Shown here: positions 1-6,084 of the stretch, in pieces | How positions within the stretch are numbered: position 1 is the first letter of the stretch | Layout of the letters: each line of letters opens with the position of its first letter | Source: Candidatus Sulfopaludibacter sp. SbA3 | GTDB taxonomy: Bacteria; Acidobacteriota; Terriglobia; 2-12-FULL-54-10 | DNA: 6,084 nucleotides | Assembly (NCBI GenBank): GCA_945865705.1 | Contig: CAMBEY010000185.1 | Coordinates: 1 to 6,084 of the forward strand | Direction: 5' to 3' | Made by a program: the position numbers and the translations under genes | The notes under the pieces: model-generated | Told to the model about the DNA's origin: nothing | Seen by the model: the letters and a program-made list of their open reading frames with translations, nothing else | Databases searched by the model: none

Positions 1-2787
1 TCGGTCGGCGGCGCTCGCGGCAACCAGAACACGTTCTTGCTGGATGGCATGTCCAATTCCGACCCGTCGGGAAACGCGGCGGGCGCCGCCCAGTCTTATA
101 TCGGCGCCGAGACGGTGAAGGAATTTCAGATCATCGTGAACAATTACTCCGCCGAATATCAAAGTTTGCCCGGCGCCATTGTCAGCGCCGTAACCAAGTC
201 GGGGACCAACACGCTGCACGGCTCGATCTTTGAATATGCGCGCAATGATAACTTCGATGCCACCAGGTGGGACAACAAGATTGTTCCTTTGGCTGCTGGG
301 CAGAAAGCCCTCAAGAACGAATTCAAGCGGAATCAGTTTGGCGGAGCGATCGGCGGGCCTATTGTCAGGGACCACACTTTCTACTTCGCCAGCTATGAAG
401 GGCTGCGCGAACGGCAAGCGGCCAGCGACACCGCTTTTGTGCCTACCGTGGCCGCCCGGCAGGGAATATTGCCGATCACCACTTCACTGACGGCGGCCAA
501 TTGCACGGCTTCCAACGGCGTGGTGGATCTGGCCAACGGTGTGTGCGCGCTGCCCGTGGCGGCATCGGTCCGGGCGCATTTGGCGCTCTGGCCGGTCCCC
601 GGAGTGGGGAACACCATTGGTAATTCCGATAACGGGCGAGTCGAGATTTTCGGCGTGCAGCGCGCGCCGGTCAACGATGACTACGTGAACGGCAAAATCG
701 ATCACCAGTTTACGGGGCAGAGAGCGGGGTTCATTTCCGGGACTTTCAGTTTTGATGACGCCAACCGCGACATCCTGCGCATGTTGGGCGACCTGGCGAA
801 CCGTGGCACGCTATCCAGAAAGTATATTTTCGCCTTCAAGCACACCAGCGTGCTGACTCCCACGACTATCAATGAATTTGGCTTTGGATTCAATCACACC
901 AATATCATTGGGGAAATACCCCTGGATGGCGATTCGGACATCGCCGGCCTGGCTTTCCTCCCCGGCGCGAAGCGGCTCGGGCAGTTAAGTGTCGGGAACA
1001 TCACCAGCATCGGCTACTCCAACAGCGAAGCACCCACCCTGGAACGAACGCTTTCTTTTAAGGATGGATTGTCGCTCAGCCGCGGCAACCACTCCTTCCG
1101 CACCGGCGTCGAGCTCCAACTTATTCAAGACGAAGACAACAGCTGCCCTCCGGGATGTTACGGCAACTACAATTTTCAAGATCTTCGACGCTTGGTTACC
1201 GGCGTTGTGCGTCGCTATGATGCGTTACTGCCGGCGGCAGCGGGATTTCCGGGGTTCAAGATGAAGCAGTCGCTTTTCGGGGCGTATTTTCAGGACGACT
1301 ACCGAATCATGAATTCGCTCACGCTGAATCTGGGGATGCGCTATGAGTTTGTTACCATTCCCAAAGAAGTGAATGATAATCTCCGCGTCATGAAGCGATT
1401 CGAGGATCCGGCGCTGGTGCCCGGCCCATTTTTTGCGAGCAATCCCACGACCAAGAGCTTCAGCCCACGCTTCGGGTTTGCCTACGCTCCGGGTTCGCGC
1501 AAGACTTCCATCCGCGGCGGCGCGGGAATATTTTATGATCACCCCATGCTCTATGAGACCCGCACCAATCTCGGCGAGATGCCGCCGTTCCGCTCGGTGG
1601 GTCAAGTGAGCATTGACAATCCCGGCACGCCGGCCATCCCGTTTCCCAACGGTTACGGCGCCATTACCTCGCCGAACGTGACGCTGACGACGAACCTGCG
1701 CACCGCGCAATGGAATATTGATACGACTTACATCTATCGATGGAACTTGACGCTGCAACGGGAAATTATGGGGGACTGGCTGGTCTCCGCGGGCTACACC
1801 GGCTCGCGCGCGGTGCATCTGTGGAACCAGTACGTTCCCAACTTGAACAAGTGGATCGGGTGGCCCAATCAGCCGACTGGAGCGAAGTATTTTCCGGCGA
1901 CGAATGAAGCCGGCTTCGGCGGTCGCATTCAACCAAATTTTGCGCAGATTCGCTGGCAGGCTTCCAATGGCAGCAGCTACCATCACGGCTTGGCCGTGAG
2001 CGGTCAGAAGCGACTCAGCAATGGCCTGCAATTGCAGTTGTCCTACAACTTTGCCAAGACCATTGATCAAGGCACCGATGTTACCGGCGGAGAGCTGGGC
2101 ACCAATCAACGCACGATTTACATGTGGGACACGCACCTGCTAAAGGCGCTGTCCTCGCAGGATGTCAAGCACGCCTTTACCGCCAACTATTCTTACGAAC
2201 TGCCCTTGGCCCGAGGCATGACCGGCATTGGCGGAGCCATCGCCAAAGGGTGGCAGTTGAACGGCATCATCACTCTGACTTCCGGCTATCCGCTCACCAT
2301 CGTCGATTCCAACACTGCGCAACAAACGCGCATGTCTGATATTGGGGGCTTAACGGTGAATATGATTCCCAACGGGAACAACAATCCCACCGTGGGAACT
2401 ACGACTGGATGCGGCACGGGCACCAGCGCCGTGGCCGGTGGCCAAACCCTCGGCGAGGCTCACCGCAGCGGCGGCATTCTCTATTACGATCCCTGCCAGT
2501 TTGAAGCTTCGACGCTCGGTTACTATGGCACGCTGGGACGCAACACGCTGATCACTCCCGGTCTGGCCACCACCGACCTGTCCTTGTTCAAGAACTTCGA
2601 TTTCTCCGAGGGCAGGCGCTTCCAGTTCCGGGCTGAACTGTTCAACGTGCTAAATCGCGTGAACCTTTCGATTCCGGACACAACCCCTCTGGACGCCAAT
2701 GGCGTTCGAGACTCCGCCGCCGGCCGGATCAACGCCACGCGCGGTTCGGCACGCCAGATCCAGTTTGCATTGAAGTACATTTTTTAA
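1..2787 (+). CDS. Oar-like TonB-dependent outer-membrane receptor, 5'-truncated by the window edge
   Basis: The frame is open from base 1 to the TAA at 2785-2787 and gives 928 residues with no true start. The missing N-terminus should hold a signal peptide, a carboxypeptidase-regulatory-like domain and the start of the plug, since relatives usually have about 1,000-1,150 residues. Fragment residues 6-16 (RGNQNTFLLDG), about 40-50 (VNNYSAEYQSL) and 63-85 (AVTKSGTN, HGSIFEYARNDN) are plug-domain motifs of the Oar-like family. The rest reads as a beta-barrel with alternating hydrophobic strands and long polar loops. Near the end come RAELFNVLNRVNL and then FALKYIF; the terminal Phe fits the outer-membrane-protein C-terminal assembly signal. 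Such receptors take up ligands across the outer membrane using TonB energy; the ligand cannot be told from sequence. Six cysteines fall into three close pairs (see findings). The family call is firm, the substrate unknown. The TTG at 37 is not the start, because conserved plug sequence lies upstream of it. Confidence 0.93.
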   Translation, partial: SVGGARGNQNTFLLDGMSNSDPSGNAAGAAQSYIGAETVKEFQIIVNNYSAEYQSLPGAIVSAVTKSGTNTLHGSIFEYARNDNFDATRWDNKIVPLAAGQKALKNEFKRNQFGGAIGGPIVRDHTFYFASYEGLRERQAASDTAFVPTVAARQGILPITTSLTAANCTASNGVVDLANGVCALPVAASVRAHLALWPVPGVGNTIGNSDNGRVEIFGVQRAPVNDDYVNGKIDHQFTGQRAGFISGTFSFDDANRDILRMLGDLANRGTLSRKYIFAFKHTSVLTPTTINEFGFGFNHTNIIGEIPLDGDSDIAGLAFLPGAKRLGQLSVGNITSIGYSNSEAPTLERTLSFKDGLSLSRGNHSFRTGVELQLIQDEDNSCPPGCYGNYNFQDLRRLVTGVVRRYDALLPAAAGFPGFKMKQSLFGAYFQDDYRIMNSLTLNLGMRYEFVTIPKEVNDNLRVMKRFEDPALVPGPFFASNPTTKSFSPRFGFAYAPGSRKTSIRGGAGIFYDHPMLYETRTNLGEMPPFRSVGQVSIDNPGTPAIPFPNGYGAITSPNVTLTTNLRTAQWNIDTTYIYRWNLTLQREIMGDWLVSAGYTGSRAVHLWNQYVPNLNKWIGWPNQPTGAKYFPATNEAGFGGRIQPNFAQIRWQASNGSSYHHGLAVSGQKRLSNGLQLQLSYNFAKTIDQGTDVTGGELGTNQRTIYMWDTHLLKALSSQDVKHAFTANYSYELPLARGMTGIGGAIAKGWQLNGIITLTSGYPLTIVDSNTAQQTRMSDIGGLTVNMIPNGNNNPTVGTTTGCGTGTSAVAGGQTLGEAHRSGGILYYDPCQFEASTLGYYGTLGRNTLITPGLATTDLSLFKNFDFSEGRRFQFRAELFNVLNRVNLSIPDTTPLDANGVRDSAAGRINATRGSARQIQFALKYIF

Positions 2788-2908
2788 CTGACGGCGCGCG
2801 ACGGTGTCGCCACGGACGCCACCGAGTTGTTGCGGCGTAATTAGGCGTCATTCAGTAAGTCACATTGAAGTTCATTTCATTTTGCAGTGTGGAGCCGAGG
2901 AGGGTCCC
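2788..2908 (+). other. Receptor-amidohydrolase intergenic spacer
   Basis: This 121-base spacer has a GC-rich first half and an AT-richer second half (about 2850-2890, with runs such as TTCATTTCATTTTG), which is where a promoter or leader for the amidohydrolase would be expected. I see no convincing -35/-10 pair. TTGTTG at 2827-2832 and TTGAAG at 2865-2870 resemble -35 boxes but lack a good -10 box at the right distance. A short hairpin (GCGAC-GGT-GTCGC, 2798-2810) is not followed by a T-run, so I do not call a terminator. Whether receptor and hydrolase are co-transcribed is undecided. Confidence 0.3.
2897..2904 (+). promoter_or_regulatory. Ribosome binding site of the amidohydrolase; fixes the start at 2909
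   Basis: GAGGAGGG is a near-ideal Shine-Dalgarno match ending 4 bases before the ATG at 2909. The ATG is followed at once by a signal peptide. Together these favour 2909 over the in-frame ATG at 2804, which would put 35 uncharacteristic residues in front of the signal peptide. Confidence 0.8.
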
Positions 2909-4888
2909 ATGTTCGGAGCCAAGTTCGCAGTATGTCAAACAGTGAGATTACTATCATTGAGTCTATTGCTGGCGGCATCAGGTCTGGTCCAGGCGCAAAA
3001 TACGCTGACTGTCCCTGCGGAGCTGGTGCAGTTTCCAGAGATGATTATTCACAACGCAAAAATTGTAACCATGGACGACACTGCGCCCAATGGCACGGTG
3101 GGCAGCACCTTCCAGGCCATGGCGATTCGCGGTGACACCATCTACCTGCTGGGGACCGACGCGCAAGTCCTGCGCCTGGCCGGCCCGCAGACTCGCAAGA
3201 TCGATCTGAAAGGCCGCACCGTGGTGCCCGGACTGATCAACACCCACAATCATCTTCATGGCGGCTACATTTCCACCTGGCTCAAGAAATTTCCAGAAGA
3301 AGAAGCCAAGATGCGGACCATGCAAAATCGCAGGAATTTCAATGTAACAGGGAAAACCTTCGAGGAACTCACCAAGGGAATTGAGCTGGTAATTAAAGAA
3401 CAGATGGCCAGCGCACCGGAAAATCAGTGGGCGGCCATCTCCGTTCCTTCGCGCGGCAAGTACGGCTTCGGCATCGGGACGCCCTACGTGATCGACGGAG
3501 GAATCACGCGCCAGGACCTGGATACGCTGGCTCCCAAGCGACCGGTCTCGGTTAGCGGTGAGGGCGTCGAGTTAATGAACACAGCCGCGCGCAACGCCTT
3601 GCTGGACCTGTTCCGGCTCGATCACTCTGAGGAGGCCGAATACTACACCATGATCGGCTCCGGCGGCGACACCCCCTCGAATGTCTCGACGGGGGAAGGC
3701 TTCACGGAACAGTTCTGGGCTTCTCGTGTACCCATGATGGCCGACGGCCTCGAAGATGGATTGAAGCATTTCGCGGCGCTGGGCTGGACAGGATTCAGTT
3801 CGCACATCATCGGCTTGCGCATCTATGACGCCTACTTGAAGCTGGCGAGGGAAGGGCGGATGCCGGTGCGCTTCGGCTACGCCGACCGCAACTGCCAGAT
3901 CATGGTGGTGGACATTCCGGCATGCTTCTCCCGCAAGCAGGACATTGCCGGCGTGGGTGACAAATATTTCTGGAATGTCGGCGTTACTCTCGGCGCGCTC
4001 GACCACGATGCTCCGACCATCTGCCACACCATGGAGGCCAGCCCCAAGATTAACGCCTTGCAGAAGTGCTACGCGGAGCCGGGCGGACCTTACAATGAAG
4101 CGATCTATACGGCCATCCGCCAGCGCCTGCGCTACGTGGTGAACCATGTGATGGGCGACAAGAGCATGGACCAGTTCATGGACATCATCGAGCGGGCGAT
4201 GAAAGACGATCCCGGCATCACGCTCGAACATGTCCGTTCGCTGCGCCTGAGCGCGGACCACTGCGGATGGTATCCACGACTGGATCAGATTCCGCGGCTG
4301 GCGAAGTTCAACGTCCAACTCAGTTGTGGCCCCAAGGAGATTGACGATCAGGGAGCCTTCATCCCCAAGATTTTCGGGGAGAAATATGCGAACCGGATCG
4401 GACCCATGGCCAGTGTATTCAAAGGGGGCGTGATCGTGTCGGTGGAAGAAACGCAGGCGGATGGTTTGGAAAATCCAGCGCCGACCACCTTCGCGCGCGT
4501 CTATCCATATATCACTCGCAAGCGGTCCGATGGCGTTTCCATCGCGCCGGAAGAAGCCATCAACCGAATCCAGTTGATGAAGATGATGACCTCGAATCCA
4601 TCTTTATTCATGATGAAGGAGAAAGAAATTGGGACACTGGAAAAGGGTAAGCTGGCGGATTTCGTGGTTCTCAGCAAGGACTACTTCTCCATTCCAGAGG
4701 CGGACATTCCCACCGTCTATCCATTGATGACCGTGGTGGGCGGCAAGATGATCGTGCTGCGCGACGAGCTGGCGCGAGACATCGGCCTGACCGCCGTGGG
4801 ACCGCAACTCAACTTCATCTCCAAGGCTCCGGGAAGGGAAGACCGCGACGACTGGATTCCCAGCGCGGAGTATTTCACGGAGCAGTAG
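2909..4888 (+). CDS. Exported amidohydrolase, YtcJ / Amidohydro_3-like
   Basis: This is a 659-residue protein with an N-terminal signal peptide: basic/polar start, hydrophobic LLSLSLLLAASGLV, probable cleavage after VQA at residue 29, so it acts in the periplasm or outside. The order matches the amidohydrolase superfamily: a small N-terminal beta part (MIIHNAKIVTMDD, 45-57; AMAIRGDTIYLLGTDAQV, 70-87), the strand GRTVVPGLINTHNH (102-115) with the HxH metal motif at H113/H115, a TIM-barrel body, VNHVMGDKS (411-419, the usual HAIGD-type motif), LEHV (439-442, the usual IEHA motif), and a C-terminal segment IGTLEKGKLADFVVLSKDYFSIP (574-596) followed by LMTVVGGKMIV. The family hydrolyses C-N bonds in amides, cyclic ureas or N-formyl compounds; the substrate here is unknown. 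The usual strand-4 Lys appears to be T360, and the usual GSD Asp motif is altered around 511-518. About 43 residues extend past the last beta strand. A terminator follows 23 bases after the stop. The superfamily is firm, the subfamily likely, activity unproven. Confidence 0.9.
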   Translation: MFGAKFAVCQTVRLLSLSLLLAASGLVQAQNTLTVPAELVQFPEMIIHNAKIVTMDDTAPNGTVGSTFQAMAIRGDTIYLLGTDAQVLRLAGPQTRKIDLKGRTVVPGLINTHNHLHGGYISTWLKKFPEEEAKMRTMQNRRNFNVTGKTFEELTKGIELVIKEQMASAPENQWAAISVPSRGKYGFGIGTPYVIDGGITRQDLDTLAPKRPVSVSGEGVELMNTAARNALLDLFRLDHSEEAEYYTMIGSGGDTPSNVSTGEGFTEQFWASRVPMMADGLEDGLKHFAALGWTGFSSHIIGLRIYDAYLKLAREGRMPVRFGYADRNCQIMVVDIPACFSRKQDIAGVGDKYFWNVGVTLGALDHDAPTICHTMEASPKINALQKCYAEPGGPYNEAIYTAIRQRLRYVVNHVMGDKSMDQFMDIIERAMKDDPGITLEHVRSLRLSADHCGWYPRLDQIPRLAKFNVQLSCGPKEIDDQGAFIPKIFGEKYANRIGPMASVFKGGVIVSVEETQADGLENPAPTTFARVYPYITRKRSDGVSIAPEEAINRIQLMKMMTSNPSLFMMKEKEIGTLEKGKLADFVVLSKDYFSIPEADIPTVYPLMTVVGGKMIVLRDELARDIGLTAVGPQLNFISKAPGREDRDDWIPSAEYFTEQ

Positions 4889-4911
4889 TGTAGAGTCCAC
4901 AAGTGTTGAGC

Positions 4912-4945
4912 GGGGCGCGACTGCAAGTGTTACCGCGCCCCTTTT
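4912..4945 (+). terminator. Rho-independent terminator after the amidohydrolase gene
   Basis: GGGGCGCG (4912-4919) and CGCGCCCC (4934-4941) form a perfect 8-bp all-GC stem with a 14-base loop, followed directly by TTTT (4942-4945). It lies 23 bases after the amidohydrolase stop codon. The T-run is short, so read-through is plausible. There is no T-run on the other strand, so it would act on + strand transcripts only. Confidence 0.8.
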
Positions 4946-4951
4946 CCAATC

Positions 4952-4957
4952 AGGAGA
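4952..4957 (+). promoter_or_regulatory. Ribosome binding site of the TPR gene; fixes the start at 4965
   Basis: AGGAGA is a good Shine-Dalgarno match, with AGGAG ending 8 bases before the ATG at 4965. This spacing favours 4965 over the in-frame ATG two codons later at 4971. The core GGAG (4953-4956) is complementary to CTCC (4960-4963), so the site could fold on itself (see findings). Confidence 0.7.
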
Positions 4958-4964
4958 CACTCCC

Positions 4965-6084
4965 ATGAAGATGTTTCGGGCATGGGTTATGCTGACCCTG
5001 CTAGTGTGGCCCCAAACCGGAGCGTGGGCTCAGGAAGAGAATTGGAAGCAGCAGATGAGCGCTGCTTCCGATGCCCTCCAGAAAAACGATATGCGCGAAG
5101 CCATGCTCGCTTTTCGCGCCGCCATCCGGGAAGCGGAAAAGTTGGGGCTGGAAGACTCGCGCCTGGCGAGCACCCTGGAGCTTGCCGCCGCGTTCCTTGC
5201 CTCGCAGCAGCAATTTGCCGAGGCGGAATCGTTCCTTCAGCGATCCCTGTCGATCCGCGAAAAAAGTTTAGGGTTGGATCATCCTGACGTGGCCGCCACT
5301 CTGGACCGTCTCGCGAACTTCCACGAAAGGCAGGGAAGCCGCGCTCAGGCCGAAACTGCGCTGCTAAGATCGCTCAAAATACGTGAGCAACAGTTTGGCA
5401 GCGAGCATCGCGACGTGGATGCCAGTATCAATCGATTGGCTATATTGTATGACGCGGAAGGCCGCTACGACGAAGCCGAACCACTGCTGAAGCGTTCCCT
5501 TGCGATTCGCGAAAAACTTCTGGGCGTGGAAGATCCTTTGGTGGCCGCGACTATGAACAACCTCGGCGTGGTGTATCACAATAAGGCCAATCTGGCTGAG
5601 GCCGATTCGCTCATCCGTCGCGCCTTGCAGATTCGAGAGAAGCATTTCGGCGAGCGGCATATGGAAACGGATAACAGTATCAGCAGCCTGGCTGGCGTCT
5701 ACAGTGATCAAGGCCGCTACGCAGAAGCGGAAAAGTTGCTGACGCGGTCCATGATCATCCGCGAAAATTCCCTGGGCGTGAAGAATCCCATGGACCCGAT
5801 GATCGCCGCAGGTTTGAAAGAACTGGCTGCGGTGCGCATGGCGTTGGGAAAATTTCCCGAAAGCCAGGGCCCGTTGGAACGCGCCTTGATTATCGAGGAG
5901 AAGCTTCTCAGCAAGGAGCATCCGCTATTGGCAGTAACCTTAACCGACCTGGCTCGCGTGCACCAGAATCAGAAGCACTACGCTGACGCTGAAAAATCAC
6001 TGAAGCGCGCCCTGGCGATCCAGGAAGCGACTTCTGGGCCAGAGCACTTGAGCGTCACCGCCACGCTCAACTCGTTGTCGGAGG
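4965..6084 (+). CDS. Exported TPR-repeat protein (kinesin-light-chain / TPR_12 type), 3'-truncated by the window edge
   Basis: The frame is open from ATG 4965 to the right edge (373 codons plus one base) with no stop. Residues 1-22 form a signal peptide (MKMFRAW, hydrophobic VMLTLLVW, probable cleavage after AWA at 22), so the protein is exported. Residues about 30-62 are a divergent first helical pair. From 65 onward come seven complete 42-residue units and the start of another. Each has the pattern xxVAATLxxLAxxYxxQGxYxEAExLLxRSLxIREKxLGxxHP, which is the kinesin-light-chain-type TPR used for protein-protein contact. No catalytic domain is seen in the visible part; one could lie beyond the edge. 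The gene follows the amidohydrolase by 76 bases but a terminator separates them, so a shared function is uncertain. The role is unknown beyond that of a likely periplasmic scaffold or adaptor. Confidence 0.9.
   Translation, partial: MKMFRAWVMLTLLVWPQTGAWAQEENWKQQMSAASDALQKNDMREAMLAFRAAIREAEKLGLEDSRLASTLELAAAFLASQQQFAEAESFLQRSLSIREKSLGLDHPDVAATLDRLANFHERQGSRAQAETALLRSLKIREQQFGSEHRDVDASINRLAILYDAEGRYDEAEPLLKRSLAIREKLLGVEDPLVAATMNNLGVVYHNKANLAEADSLIRRALQIREKHFGERHMETDNSISSLAGVYSDQGRYAEAEKLLTRSMIIRENSLGVKNPMDPMIAAGLKELAAVRMALGKFPESQGPLERALIIEEKLLSKEHPLLAVTLTDLARVHQNQKHYADAEKSLKRALAIQEATSGPEHLSVTATLNSLSE
5157..6047 (+). repeat. Degenerate 126-bp tandem repeat coding for 42-residue TPR units
   Basis: Seven consecutive units run between anchor residues (His, Asp or Asn just before each unit) at positions 64, 106, 148, 190, 232, 274, 319 and 361 of the TPR protein. 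Six are 126 bp (42 codons) and the sixth unit is 135 bp. At DNA level similarity is partial and best kept around the helix-B end, for example CGATCCGCGAAAA near 5251 and CGATTCGCGAAAA near 5501. The units look old and diverged rather than freshly duplicated. Confidence 0.85.

Noticed and set aside
1225..2136. Minus-strand open frame of 303 codons inside the receptor
   Set aside because: It lies antisense to a conserved barrel gene, has Arg/Ala/Gly-rich low-information sequence, and shows no recognisable domain; it is a by-product of GC-biased codon use.
37..2787. TTG at 37 as the receptor start codon
   Set aside because: The same frame is open to base 1 and the upstream residues (SVGGARGNQNTF) are conserved plug sequence, so the gene is cut by the window edge rather than started at 37.
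2798..2810. Hairpin GCGAC-GGT-GTCGC after the receptor stop, considered as a terminator
   Set aside because: It has only five base pairs and no T-run follows; the T-rich stretch nearby precedes it, at the stop codon.
2827..2893. Possible sigma-70 promoters (TTGTTG at 2827, TTGAAG at 2865)
   Set aside because: No acceptable -10 hexamer lies 16-18 bases downstream of either, so a promoter call is not supported.
2804..2908. Longer amidohydrolase starting at ATG 2804
   Set aside because: It would add 35 residues, rich in Cys, His and Arg, before an evident signal peptide. The strong RBS and ATG at 2909 fit better.
3572..4318. Minus-strand open frame of 248 codons inside the amidohydrolase
   Set aside because: It is antisense to the TIM-barrel core, with a His/Val/Arg-rich composition and no family resemblance.
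4982..5287. Plus-strand open frame of 101 codons overlapping the TPR gene start
   Set aside because: It is out of frame with the TPR gene, has no RBS, and its sequence is typical of a shifted frame.
5364..5921. Minus-strand open frame of 185 codons with internal repeats
   Set aside because: Its repeats are only the mirror of the 126-bp TPR units on the + strand; the + strand frame has a signal peptide, an RBS and a clear family pattern.

Overview
The window holds three protein genes, all on the + strand, and no RNA gene, insertion sequence, CRISPR array or phage gene that I can see. In order they are: the C-terminal 928 residues of an Oar-like TonB-dependent outer-membrane receptor (cut by the left edge), a complete exported amidohydrolase of the YtcJ / Amidohydro_3 type (659 aa), and the first 373 residues of an exported protein built from 42-residue kinesin-light-chain-type TPR repeats (cut by the right edge).

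The likely source is a Gram-negative bacterium of the Acidobacteriota, perhaps a Solibacter/Bryobacter-like or other soil lineage. This is inferred from the receptor, whose plug motifs (RGNQNTFLLDG, NNYSAEY, VTKSGTN-HGS-FEYARND) and C-terminal motif (RAELFNVLNRVN) are the pattern of the very large Oar-like receptor families of that phylum. Exported TPR_12 proteins and a moderately GC-rich composition agree with it. No marker gene proves it.

Layout: the receptor ends at 2787. A 121-base spacer, AT-richer in its second half, leads to a strong ribosome binding site and the amidohydrolase (2909-4888). After it comes a convincing rho-independent terminator (4912-4945). A second ribosome binding site begins only 7 bases past its T-run and serves the TPR gene (4965 to the edge). 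The receptor and hydrolase could share a transcript or lie in separate ones. The terminator argues that the TPR gene is mostly a separate unit, although there is no room for a promoter between terminator and start codon.

Possible joint function (inference): the receptor imports a ligand across the outer membrane and the exported hydrolase acts on it, or on a related amide or cyclic compound, in the periplasm. The TPR protein would be a scaffold, with no specific link visible. The window looks like an ordinary metabolic region of an environmental genome. I found no convincing new multi-gene system. The points most worth checking are the altered predicted metal site of the amidohydrolase and the compact terminator/RBS arrangement in front of the TPR gene.
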